30,559 bases of DNA, taken from positions 1 through 30,559 of IMG/VR virus record IMGVR_UViG_3300042863_001469. One strand, written 5' to 3'. This DNA comes from a virus. The notes beneath the pieces are model-generated. The model saw only the letters and a list, made by a program, of their open reading frames with translations, had not been told where the DNA came from and searched no databases. The position numbers and the translations under genes were made by a program. This document shows, piece after piece, positions 14,474-22,372 of this stretch; position 1 is the first letter of the stretch, and each line of letters opens with the position of its first letter.

Positions 14474-15083
14474 GATTTAACTTACCTTTAAAAATTGGAA
14501 TATTACGTGTTTGGTGTGAGTAATCGATTTCATTTACAGTAAAACTGACAGAATGATCTGATAATATTTTTTTATAATATTCAATTCTGTCCTGATTCCA
14601 AAATTCATTCATTATGTTTACATGTAAAAACTTATCTGGTGCCAATTTATTGTGCAGTGCTATGATTGTATCAAAAAACTTGGTTTCGTCCATGTGTTCG
14701 GAATGTGTACTGAATGAAATATTGTCAACATACTTATATAGCTTTAGATAATACTGTAAATTTGCGCTTCCATTGGTTGTTACCAGAATTTTTATTATGT
14801 CATTACCATAGTACAGCCTTAGCCACTTAATAAAAGGTAAAAAATTCTTGTTAACAGTGGGTTCACCTCCTGAAAAACCAATTTTATATTTTAGTTTTCG
14901 TAATGATGTTTGAGAATGTAAACTTATCCATGCTTGTTGCAACTGAGCTAAACTATGAGCAGTGTCAGTATCATTATGATAAGTGGGAGAACAATACATA
15001 CAATCGTAGTTACACCTTAGTCCAATTTTCCAAGTCAGACTAAAATATTGCTCAGTAGGTGCAACTTCAATTATTTTATTCAA
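14463..15083 (-). CDS. Radical SAM enzyme core domain, TTG start
   Basis: A 206-residue radical-SAM core. CNYDCMYC (Cys24, 28, 31) binds the [4Fe-4S] cluster, and IGFSGGEPTVNK (residues 68-79) carries GGEP. A barrel with ILVTTNGS and ISFSTHSEH strands completes the fold. The TTG at 15083 starts inside the uvsX stop region with an 8-nt overlap. At about 206 residues it is short and ends just where the SPASM-like frame begins. Core and auxiliary domain together (14168-15083) would give about 300 residues, a normal length for a SPASM/twitch radical-SAM enzyme. The organisation resembles 7-carboxy-deazaguanine synthase-like or peptide-modifying rSAMs, but the substrate is unknown. Confidence 0.85.
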   Translation of the reverse strand: MNKIIEVAPTEQYFSLTWKIGLRCNYDCMYCSPTYHNDTDTAHSLAQLQQAWISLHSQTSLRKLKYKIGFSGGEPTVNKNFLPFIKWLRLYYGNDIIKILVTTNGSANLQYYLKLYKYVDNISFSTHSEHMDETKFFDTIIALHNKLAPDKFLHVNIMNEFWNQDRIEYYKKILSDHSVSFTVNEIDYSHQTRNIPIFKGKLNLEL

Positions 15084-16143
15084 TGTCTTCTGGTACCAGA
15101 TCTGGCTCCACTACTTGTTGATGTGGATTCGCTGTAAAATTCACCATCACTCGATCTAAACTACTATCTTCGTTACGTTCCCAGGCTTTGCGGAATTGCT
15201 TGATAACTGTACCGTCTGCTAGCGTATAACTTAGACTGTTGCCTTCTTTCTTTAATAGTCCTTTACTCTCAAACATATCCACTAGTCCGCTATATGGATT
15301 CATGCCTGTTTCATAAGGAATCTTAACTTGGACACTTTCAAATGGTTTATTGTAACGTGTTTTCATAATCTTGCAAGCGGCTCTAATACCTTTAACTTCA
15401 CTTATCTTGTTGCCATCCTCATCTTCTTTGAGTTTGAGCTTCTTCATGGCAACAACAATACTGCTGGCATAGATAAAGCCTTGTCCACCCGATATCTTGT
15501 CGTCAGGATCAAACATGTCTTGACTTGCATAAGTGTGATTGGTACATACTAGACCAATATTTAAATTACCAAACATGTTTACACAGTTACGTACCAGACT
15601 GGTAAGTGCCTTGGGTTTACGGCCCATATCACCCTTCATTTCACCTGCTTCAAACTGGTTAACGTCAGTGGGTGTTAACAACATACCCAGGCTGTCCAGG
15701 ACAAATAGCACTTTGGGCCTACCTTCTTCGGGCAGTGTCTTGTACTCCTTGACAAAATCGCTGATGACTTTGGCTACATCATCAATCATGGCCAGGTTAA
15801 GTTTAAGCATTTTATCTTCACTGGTATCCACGCCCAATGCATGCAACCAGGCTTCATCTAGCGCATTTTCAGTATCAACAAGAATAACATAGATACCCTG
15901 CTGTTGTGCATTTTTAACTAAATTGCCCGAACAGATAAAACTTTTTCCTGCACCGGATTCCCCGGCAAACACAGTAACCTTGCCCATGGGTATACCTTTA
16001 TTAAAGTCTCCGCTGATAAGGTAGTTTAGTGCAAAGTTGTTTGTTGAGATCCAGTCTGTTGGATCTGTAAAGCCCACACTAATGCCATCAATTGCTTTAG
16101 TGATATTTTTTCGAAATTTTGATACGTCAAATGGTTTTGCCAT
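15076..16143 (-). CDS. uvsX: UvsX RecA-like recombinase
   Basis: A 355-residue RecA/Rad51-fold recombinase with the T4 UvsX layout. Walker A is GESGAGKS (61-68) and Walker B is KVLFVLDSLG (about 144-153). Loop regions include TNHTYASQDMFDPDDKISGG, and the C-terminus is acidic (VVEPDLVPEDIE). It polymerises on ssDNA with UvsY help to drive strand invasion in recombination-dependent replication. Length is close to T4 UvsX (about 390), slightly shorter. An AAGGA site precedes the ATG. It overlaps the upstream radical-SAM gene by 17 nt and the downstream one by 8 nt. Confidence 0.95.
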   Translation of the reverse strand: MAKPFDVSKFRKNITKAIDGISVGFTDPTDWISTNNFALNYLISGDFNKGIPMGKVTVFAGESGAGKSFICSGNLVKNAQQQGIYVILVDTENALDEAWLHALGVDTSEDKMLKLNLAMIDDVAKVISDFVKEYKTLPEEGRPKVLFVLDSLGMLLTPTDVNQFEAGEMKGDMGRKPKALTSLVRNCVNMFGNLNIGLVCTNHTYASQDMFDPDDKISGGQGFIYASSIVVAMKKLKLKEDEDGNKISEVKGIRAACKIMKTRYNKPFESVQVKIPYETGMNPYSGLVDMFESKGLLKKEGNSLSYTLADGTVIKQFRKAWERNEDSSLDRVMVNFTANPHQQVVEPDLVPEDIE

Positions 16144-17281
16144 GATATAGGTCCTTAAAAATTTTAGTGCTATCTAGGCCTCGCCGTTGATCCAGAATTT
16201 TTATTTGATCAAACGATTCGGCTAAATTCTTTTCTACTGGTTGGTTAATATGTTCTAATACATTACGATATCCGTTTTCTAATAAGAATCCGGGATGTTC
16301 GTTAATTCTTGTCATTAATTGCTCCTTGACTAAGTCTAGCATATTGTCAGGTAGATGTCTAATGTTTAAATAGTCAGGTCCTGTTAAAGCACCAATAATA
16401 AAACTGTTATTGTGAAATTTCAGGCCTTTCAAGAAGTCCACACAATTAAAGATTGACTGATAATTCAATAAAAAATGCAGCATGTTAAAGGATACTTTAT
16501 GATTTAACTTCCGAACAATGTTCAAGTTATCCAGGAAATCTGCCCATTTTCCACCATATCTGATGTACTCATATTCTTGTTCCATGGACTCAACACTTAT
16601 AACCCAGTGTACATTTTTAAACGTACACACCAAGTCAAATGTATGTGTATCAACCTTGCTTAAATTTGTGTTTATGCGTAAATTAACTTCGGGATTTTTT
16701 TCTTTAAGCAGTTCCAGGAATTCTAAATTTTCTTTCATCAATAATGGTTCACCTCCGGCCATGTACACATGTTTTAATTGAGCAGCATGACCAAATATAT
16801 AATCCTTGAATTGACGTTTCTTGTTTTCTTCCGGAGTCTCAACTTTGATAGCCAATTCGTCGACCCATTGGCTGCTGAATTGCGGTCCGCAGTATACACA
16901 GGAAAAATTACAAAGATTACTCCAGCGTACATCAACTGTGTGTAAATCAAATGTAGTTGGTTCATCATAGGTACTAAGAGGAACTGATTTGAGTTCTTTG
17001 AGATAAAACACTCGATCACTAATGATATCAAAACTTTTCTTTTGGGTTTCTAACTCATAACACGGAGAGCATCGTGGACCAGGTTCATTGATAATCATGT
17101 TAAATCGTGTATGAATATTCTTTACATTGTTTACAATATCTTGAATTGGAGTGTCTTGTATATTGCCAATGGGTGCTGCACTACGAATACAATTTTTAAC
17201 GTTGCCATCAAAATTATACATTAAACCTGTCCAGGGAACAGGACAAAAGTTGTGATTGGTTAAATACTCTTTACTCTTCAT
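16127..17281 (-). CDS. Twitch-domain radical SAM protein
   Basis: A 384-residue protein with an N-terminal auxiliary-cluster (twitch) domain ahead of a radical-SAM core. The first part has FCPVPWTGLMYNFDGNVKNC, then GNIQDTPIQDIV, and CSPC at 71-74, a SPASM/twitch-like pattern. The core starts VRWSNLCNFSCVYCG (Cys124, 128, 131), with YMAGGEPLL as the GGEP motif. This architecture recurs in marine T4-like phages and has no assigned substrate that I know of. It shares 4 nt with the SDR gene upstream and overlaps uvsX by 17 nt downstream, so it is locked into the recombination operon. Confidence 0.88.
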   Translation of the reverse strand: MKSKEYLTNHNFCPVPWTGLMYNFDGNVKNCIRSAAPIGNIQDTPIQDIVNNVKNIHTRFNMIINEPGPRCSPCYELETQKKSFDIISDRVFYLKELKSVPLSTYDEPTTFDLHTVDVRWSNLCNFSCVYCGPQFSSQWVDELAIKVETPEENKKRQFKDYIFGHAAQLKHVYMAGGEPLLMKENLEFLELLKEKNPEVNLRINTNLSKVDTHTFDLVCTFKNVHWVISVESMEQEYEYIRYGGKWADFLDNLNIVRKLNHKVSFNMLHFLLNYQSIFNCVDFLKGLKFHNNSFIIGALTGPDYLNIRHLPDNMLDLVKEQLMTRINEHPGFLLENGYRNVLEHINQPVEKNLAESFDQIKILDQRRGLDSTKIFKDLYHGKTI

Positions 17282-17826
17282 GAATAGTTTACACCCAGTG
17301 CAATTTCACCTACATCCAGGTCCATCCCACAGTCCAGTATATTGACCAATTTTTCAGCCCAGGTATTGACCTCTGCAAACGGCCTCGGACTTGTTTGCCC
17401 CGGTTGTGTTGCAACTGCACCGGGTTTCACTAGACATAATTTAGGCCAATTGTGTAGGTATAATAGCTGCCGATGTGCCTCTTCTAGTGCCAATTTTTGA
17501 TTATGGTATTCGATCATTTCAATACCAGGAATAGTACTTACTGGTTCTAGAGTCATCATGGTACTGATATTAATAATTTTTTTATTTTCCTTGCCTTGCC
17601 ACTCTTTATAAACAGCAAATAACAATTCAGTTTGTGCAAATCCTGCCTGTGCATTATTAATAAAGACGTCACAGTCTCGTATTTTTTCTACCAGTTTAGG
17701 TATGCTACGAATATTGTACCCATTACGACGACTCAAACCAACAACGTCGTTTCCTTTTGCTTCGTAAATTTTTGCCAGTGCTTGCCCTATACCAGCACTG
17801 TGCCCTGTAATTGCTATTCTAGCCAT
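17278..17826 (-). CDS. Short-chain dehydrogenase/reductase
   Basis: A 182-residue classical-type SDR, shorter than the usual 250. The cofactor motif TGHSAGIG is at residues 7-14, FINNAQAG replaces the common NNAG, Ser is in INISTMM, and the YxxxK pair is in EYHNQKLALEEA. KPGAVATQP follows, as in other SDRs. All catalytic residues are present, so it should be an active NAD(P)-dependent oxidoreductase. The truncated C-terminus suggests a small or unusual substrate pocket. Small SDRs like this occur in marine T4-like phages. It is overlapped by 13 nt with the 2OG oxygenase gene upstream. Confidence 0.85.
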   Translation of the reverse strand: MARIAITGHSAGIGQALAKIYEAKGNDVVGLSRRNGYNIRSIPKLVEKIRDCDVFINNAQAGFAQTELLFAVYKEWQGKENKKIINISTMMTLEPVSTIPGIEMIEYHNQKLALEEAHRQLLYLHNWPKLCLVKPGAVATQPGQTSPRPFAEVNTWAEKLVNILDCGMDLDVGEIALGVNYS

Positions 17827-18287
17827 TTTAAAGGCTCATTGTGAAAAGTAAAACTTGCTACTATACGCGGCACTTCAGTTGCTGTGGTTTGTTCAACGCT
17901 ATGCTCAATTTGAGAATTAAACACAATTGGTTGTGTCATATCCAATAATTCTGCTACCATCGCACCATTAATATACCATCGATTGGCCCATCCAGTGGTG
18001 TTAATCACTGGGAAATTGATTTTTGCTATTACTGGCTTTTCATCAATATGTCTAGGAAGATGTGTGCTATCAGTTACTATTGTTACTGCAGCATGTCGGG
18101 GGACCAATTTATTTGTTTTAAAATACTCCAATAAATCAGGTGCTGCATCAAATAAACTTTTACAATCAATAAAGTGCCAGCCATATATTTTTGTATTTAA
18201 TATGTCTGTTTTTTCTTTGATATATTGATAAATTTGTTTTGAAATTATATTAACATTGTTACAAGGAAGTTCTACATAGCATTTCAT
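17814..18287 (-). CDS. 2OG-Fe(II) oxygenase-like protein
   Basis: A 157-residue double-stranded beta-helix oxygenase. The iron-binding triad is visible: LPRHIDEK (His80, Asp82) and IEHSVEQ (His129), plus VPRIVASFTF (Arg141) for the 2-oxoglutarate carboxylate. INFPVINTTGW between them is the family strand pattern. Its size fits small phage 2OG oxygenases related to aspartyl/asparaginyl hydroxylases. The substrate is unknown. A good AAGGAG ribosome-binding site lies before the ATG, and the start overlaps the upstream radical-SAM stop by 4 nt, linking the two enzymes in one translational unit. Confidence 0.78.
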   Translation of the reverse strand: MKCYVELPCNNVNIISKQIYQYIKEKTDILNTKIYGWHFIDCKSLFDAAPDLLEYFKTNKLVPRHAAVTIVTDSTHLPRHIDEKPVIAKINFPVINTTGWANRWYINGAMVAELLDMTQPIVFNSQIEHSVEQTTATEVPRIVASFTFHNEPLKWLE

Positions 18288-19216
18288 ATTCCACGTAACT
18301 CCTTTTGATGTTCAATAAACTCATCTAGTGCAATCTGGTTGTTCTTGTCAACTGCCACTATATCCGGAAATATATAATTATATGGTTCTGTTAGCGTATT
18401 TAAATATTTCACGTTAATCGGATCTGGGTCGTGCAAAAATGCATACGAGTGTTCTAGATGATGGTCAGAAACAAATTGTTTAATCGCCGTAAAATTATGA
18501 ATATTTAATGCACTAACTGTGGTCCAGGTGTTTAAGTCTACGCCAGGCATATTTTTATACGTTATAAGATTTTTATAAAACTTGTCCCATTTAATGGGCC
18601 AACGTACAAAATCGTGTGTTTCCTCTATGCCATCTAGGCTTACTGTAACAACGACTTTAATACCACGATTGGTCAAGTGTTCAATTTCTTCAATTACAAT
18701 TGAACAATTTGTATTAATCCGCACTTCTTTAACATTTGGTGGTAAATTACGCAATACCTCAAGATAATTTTTACTGGCACTGGGTTCACCACCATTGATG
18801 TCCAACTTGACAATACGCCCAATTGGCAATTGCCAAAAACGATTTGTATTGTCCACTATGGGGTACATCTTGGAAGTTAGGCTACCAATCTTGGTGCTAT
18901 GATTTTCGTCGCAGGTCAAACACCCACTATTGCAGATATTGTCCAGTACTCCACCAACAATCAAGTAATCTCGTCGTGTTTGTTGTTGATGAAATCTAAT
19001 AGTATGTACACGTATACTGTCTTGCTCTAGTGCTTCAGTTTCTTTACAGCGTATACACTCTGTGGGCCATGGTAATTGTTTTGCTTTGTATAGCCATTCG
19101 CTGTTTTCCATCTCCAACAACGAATTAAACTCTGGTGCATTAACCATATGACCACACCGGCTAACAGTACCGTTGGGATTAAATCTTACAAAGTGATTTA
19201 AACGAGGACATTGCAT
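18284..19216 (-). CDS. Twitch-like radical SAM protein
   Basis: A 310-residue radical-SAM enzyme. The N-terminal about 75 residues contain CPRLNHFVRFNPNGTVSRCG and a CIRCKETE motif, resembling the tail-end SPASM/twitch cluster module moved to the front. The core has DNICNSGCLTCDEN (Cys95, 99, 102) and KLDINGGEPSAS. Later VTVSLDGIEETHDFVRWP matches the typical barrel strand 'vSlDG'. It is adjacent to the sulfotransferase-like and 2OG oxygenase genes, overlapping both. The substrate is not deducible. Confidence 0.87.
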   Translation of the reverse strand: MQCPRLNHFVRFNPNGTVSRCGHMVNAPEFNSLLEMENSEWLYKAKQLPWPTECIRCKETEALEQDSIRVHTIRFHQQQTRRDYLIVGGVLDNICNSGCLTCDENHSTKIGSLTSKMYPIVDNTNRFWQLPIGRIVKLDINGGEPSASKNYLEVLRNLPPNVKEVRINTNCSIVIEEIEHLTNRGIKVVVTVSLDGIEETHDFVRWPIKWDKFYKNLITYKNMPGVDLNTWTTVSALNIHNFTAIKQFVSDHHLEHSYAFLHDPDPINVKYLNTLTEPYNYIFPDIVAVDKNNQIALDEFIEHQKELRGI

Positions 19217-19806
19217 AGGTTAATTGAACGTTGTACTACTTCTTGATAAACCGCAGGATACTCCTGTTTGATTGTTTCAATAATTTCGCCAAATGTCACT
19301 GTTTGTCCTAGTAGTGTTTCAGTCAACACTTTATCTATTTGAAGATAAAATTGTACCTTGGGATCATACAATCGATTATATGAAATCTTATTATGATTTA
19401 AATTTTCGTGTAAATTAGTTACTGTATGTAATTCAGATACAGGATTAATTTTTATTTTTGCTGACGTGAATCTACGAAGATTTACCAGCCAGTGGAATTG
19501 TGGGCAAAAATGTCTGTTTAAAAACAGATAATTATTAATTACCCATAACAAAGTTTCTTTATTGTGAATGGGAGTGTTGTGATGTAACCACGTGGTCACA
19601 CCAGATTGAAATCTGTCAAAAGGGTCTCTAACAAATATTTCCACCAGGTCCAAGGATGGCAATTCTGTGGTATCTAATGTTCTAAATCCAGAATTGTATA
19701 AACTGCTGCTGCCATTTTTATATATTGGATAAATGTACCGCTGCGGAGCAACTTCTAGTACTTCGCAGCGGTCCGGGAAAATAATGTTATCTAATTGCGA
19801 TAACAT
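19198..19806 (-). CDS. Sulfotransferase-family-like protein
   Basis: A 202-residue protein with the two nucleotide-binding patches of PAPS sulfotransferases. IYKNGSSSLYN (residues 28-38) resembles the 5'-phosphosulfate loop 'pKnGsTS', and FVRDPFDRFQSGV (58-70) resembles the 3'-phosphate motif 'vRdPyeRf.S'. Between and after these are LHHNTPIHN and HFCPQFHWL, seen in phage Sulfotransfer_2-type proteins. It may transfer sulfate to a sugar or protein, with PAPS from the host. The match outside these motifs is weak, so the reaction is uncertain. It overlaps the radical-SAM gene by 19 nt. Confidence 0.65.
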   Translation of the reverse strand: MLSQLDNIIFPDRCEVLEVAPQRYIYPIYKNGSSSLYNSGFRTLDTTELPSLDLVEIFVRDPFDRFQSGVTTWLHHNTPIHNKETLLWVINNYLFLNRHFCPQFHWLVNLRRFTSAKIKINPVSELHTVTNLHENLNHNKISYNRLYDPKVQFYLQIDKVLTETLLGQTVTFGEIIETIKQEYPAVYQEVVQRSINLCNVLV

Positions 19807-19817
19807 CTGTTACGACC

Positions 19818-20816
19818 TTATTTTGCGCGATTACGAATCATCGCTAGGATATCTTCAGCCTTTTGACTGGACGGTTTAGCGGTTACTGGTGCAGTAGCAA
19901 CTGGTGCATCATCCCCATCGTCAGTGTCAAACGGAGCAGTTTCCGCTGGTGCAGGTGCCGTTACCACGGCCGCGGTCGGTTGCGCCGCGGCGGCCGTCCG
20001 GTTATCATCATCTCCACCTTTGTTCTGAAAGCCGCTAGGCTTATAATACTGTCCCCAACGATCTGGGTCGTATGCCTGTCCATCTACACTTGCCTCAAAC
20101 ATTTCTTTGAGTACTTTAAGTTCAACATCACCAGGCCTCTTGGGTAAAAAGTCTGCTAGGTTATGTAAACCATGTGTGTCGATTGCTGCTTGCTCTTGTG
20201 CTGTTAGTGCAGTCTCTTTGCGGCTCCACTTGCTAGTGCTGTAGTCTGCATAACCACCTTTACTGGTCTTGGTAACAGTAAAATCCAAGCCAGCAGTGTA
20301 ATCAGTGGGCATACTTTCTAATTCTGGATCCATTAGTGCAGACTTGATTAAATTAAAAATCTGCGGGCTGATTGCAAACCGGCGTATTGGATTTTCTGGT
20401 GTTTTGTCATCCGACAGTGGATTATCTTTTACAAAGCCCTGGAACAAGTAACTTTTCTTCTTCCAATACTTACGACCCATTTCCTCAAGACTTGGATCTT
20501 TAAACCATGTACGCACTTCTGCCAGGATTGGGCAAGCCTCTCCATACATCTCCACGCATGGTACTTGTACTACTACAGGTTTACTGTCTGATTGACCTTT
20601 AATACCTGCAAACGGTAGTCGAATCATCAAACGTTCAACCCAGAAAAAGTCATTCTTGGGATTTGCGTCTGGTAAGAATCGAATTTTTGCACTAGTGCCT
20701 TCTGGAATGTTCCAGTGTGCATAGATGGCGTTGTCTCCGCCCTGTGATGAACCGCTTTGACCACGGTTGTCTTGCGCCTGTAATTTTGCGCGAATTTCTG
20801 CTAATGATGTTGCCAT
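19818..20816 (-). CDS. 32: gp32-like single-stranded DNA-binding protein
   Basis: A 332-residue homologue of T4 gp32 by order and composition. It has a basic N-terminus (SLAEIRAKLQAQDN), a core starting HWNIPEGTSAKIRFLPDANP, a VPCVEMYGEACPI segment with two Cys, aromatic-rich WFKD and RKYWKKKSYLFQGF strands, and an acidic C-terminal tail (DTDDGDDAPV). The end, AEDILAMIRNRAK, is also typical. T4 gp32 uses three Cys and one His for zinc; here only two Cys are visible, so the zinc site may be altered. It coats ssDNA and works with UvsX and UvsY. An AAGGAG site, two hairpins and a late promoter precede the gene. Confidence 0.93.
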   Translation of the reverse strand: MATSLAEIRAKLQAQDNRGQSGSSQGGDNAIYAHWNIPEGTSAKIRFLPDANPKNDFFWVERLMIRLPFAGIKGQSDSKPVVVQVPCVEMYGEACPILAEVRTWFKDPSLEEMGRKYWKKKSYLFQGFVKDNPLSDDKTPENPIRRFAISPQIFNLIKSALMDPELESMPTDYTAGLDFTVTKTSKGGYADYSTSKWSRKETALTAQEQAAIDTHGLHNLADFLPKRPGDVELKVLKEMFEASVDGQAYDPDRWGQYYKPSGFQNKGGDDDNRTAAAAQPTAAVVTAPAPAETAPFDTDDGDDAPVATAPVTAKPSSQKAEDILAMIRNRAK

Positions 20817-20829
20817 AATGTTTTCTCCT

Positions 20830-20842
20830 TAAGATGGTCTTA
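20830..20842 (-). other. Short hairpin beside the gene 32 Shine-Dalgarno
   Basis: A 5-bp stem (TAAGA/TCTTA) with a 3-nt loop lies just before the AAGGAG in the mRNA of the gp32-like gene, close enough to influence ribosome access. The mRNA runs leftward through it. Confidence 0.45.
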
Positions 20843-20858
20843 GAATGTGCCTAGATAC

Positions 20859-20879
20859 ATAATTGCACCGTGCAATTAT
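20859..20879 (-). promoter_or_regulatory. Perfect inverted repeat at 5' end of gene 32 mRNA
   Basis: A 21-nt exact inverted repeat (10-bp arms ATAATTGCAC/GTGCAATTAT, 1-nt centre), equal to a 9-bp stem with a 3-nt loop. It lies directly downstream of the late promoter, so it would form the 5' end of the leader. T4 gene 32 mRNA also carries a 5' structure used for autoregulation and stability. It could also act as a DNA palindrome. Confidence 0.6.
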
Positions 20880-20889
20880 ATAACAAATA

Positions 20890-20897
20890 TATTTATA
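20890..20897 (-). promoter_or_regulatory. T4-type late promoter (TATAAATA) of gene 32
   Basis: An exact TATAAATA octamer on the minus strand, 74 nt before the ATG of the gp32-like gene. Transcription would begin about 6 nt downstream, immediately before the perfect hairpin. Confidence 0.65.
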
Positions 20898-20914
20898 CTA
20901 CAATGAAAAATTAA

Positions 20915-22366
20915 TTATTTTTTAGAAAGACCACTGAGCCATTTTAACATGGCAATGTCTTCATTTACTACTGGTGCATCTGCAGTACTGGCACCAGTTG
21001 GTTGTGGTGCAGGTTGTGGTGAAACTGGCAGCGGCTGAGTTGATGCATTTTGATTTTGCATGTTGGTCAATATTGCTTTGGCCAATACTGTTTCACCATT
21101 GGACATCAACCAACCCAGAACTAGTTGTCTGGCATCAGCATCCGGTCCCTGACTTCTGGATAATTTATATAGTGCATTTTTAAGCTCATCGCTGTCCAGG
21201 AAATGAATTTCATCCAGTGCAGCCATGGCGTCGACACCGTCAACACCAGTACGTATCGGTGTTTGGGCTAAATCGATCAGGTCTTGTTCATCCTGGTCAT
21301 CGGAATCCGAATCCCAAGTTTCTTCAGTGATACCAGTTGCCCAGGATTCAAATTCTGTTGTCATAGGACTGTCCATTTTTTGACGATGTTTATATGCACG
21401 GAACACGTAAGGTAGTGCTTCGTTAAATCTATCGTCGTAGATTTTTTTAACAAAACGTTCACGTAGTGAATCCACATCGATATTTTCTTCTTCTAGATTA
21501 GACTCTTGAGTAATCATACTCATTAGCATTTCGTGACCTTTACGGCCTTGGAGTCTTTTTAAATGATCTCTAACTTCGTTATAACGATAAACTGCTGCTT
21601 CTACCATTCCGGTAGTTTCCTGATCTTCAAATGTACGATTACGCATACTACGAACAAAATGACGCATACTGGCCATTTCCTTGACCATTTCGTTAATTAA
21701 ATCGCTGCCTTCGTCACCAAATCGACCACCGTGTCTTAGATGATTGGCTGTGGCGCGGGCACCGTGTAGATTGGTATGGTCCAAAAGGAAACGCTCACCC
21801 ACTGGAGTTTCAACAAATACATGTTCAATTTGTCTGCCGCGGGCACCGTGACGATCAGGATCAATTTGATCACGATGTTTAATAATTAGTTTATGTGTGC
21901 CAACGTCGCCAAAACTTACATGTTTGTTATTGCCGTGACCGTATAAACGACTTTCGGCTATGGCTAATTCATCTTTGTCGTAGGTGCTGTCTGAGTTGCT
22001 CTGTTGCTTGATATCGCGAAGATCTAGATTGCTGCGATTGATATCTCTAACGTCAAACTGTAACATGTTTCTACGGGCGAACTTTCTTAATGCTCTTAAA
22101 AATCTGTGCCATTCAGATTCTTGCTCTTCATCAAGTCCTTGAGTAATGTTGGAGCTATAGTACACTCTTAACGAATCTTCGTCTATTAAACTTAGGGTAA
22201 CATTTCCAAAATTTTCTCCGGATTCGCTAACATAATCAAAGTTAAGGAATCGAGCTTTTTCTGGATCTGTAATACGTTGGGCTTTATCGTCGCCCAGATT
22301 GACTCGATCAAATCTTGATCTGATCTTATTGAAGAGTTCTTCGGAAATTTTATCTAATTCACGCAT
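20915..22366 (-). CDS. Large unknown phage protein with acidic and Pro-rich C-terminus
   Basis: A 483-residue soluble protein with no recognised family. The N-terminal about 230 residues are mixed and charged, with strands such as HKLIIKHRDQID and HVFVETPVGERFLLDHTNLH. The middle (about 235-345) is helical and charged, with a FVRSMRNRTF segment. An acidic patch DSDSDDQDEQDL follows, then helices around 400-430. A Pro/Gln/Ala linker (LPVSPQPAPQPTGAS) precedes the last residues DIAMLKWLSGLSKK. That terminal LxxLSG element recurs in other proteins of this block. Its position between gene 32 and terminase suggests a packaging or virion role; this is inference. Confidence 0.75.
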   Translation of the reverse strand: MRELDKISEELFNKIRSRFDRVNLGDDKAQRITDPEKARFLNFDYVSESGENFGNVTLSLIDEDSLRVYYSSNITQGLDEEQESEWHRFLRALRKFARRNMLQFDVRDINRSNLDLRDIKQQSNSDSTYDKDELAIAESRLYGHGNNKHVSFGDVGTHKLIIKHRDQIDPDRHGARGRQIEHVFVETPVGERFLLDHTNLHGARATANHLRHGGRFGDEGSDLINEMVKEMASMRHFVRSMRNRTFEDQETTGMVEAAVYRYNEVRDHLKRLQGRKGHEMLMSMITQESNLEEENIDVDSLRERFVKKIYDDRFNEALPYVFRAYKHRQKMDSPMTTEFESWATGITEETWDSDSDDQDEQDLIDLAQTPIRTGVDGVDAMAALDEIHFLDSDELKNALYKLSRSQGPDADARQLVLGWLMSNGETVLAKAILTNMQNQNASTQPLPVSPQPAPQPTGASTADAPVVNEDIAMLKWLSGLSKK

Positions 22367-22372
22367 AATGTA

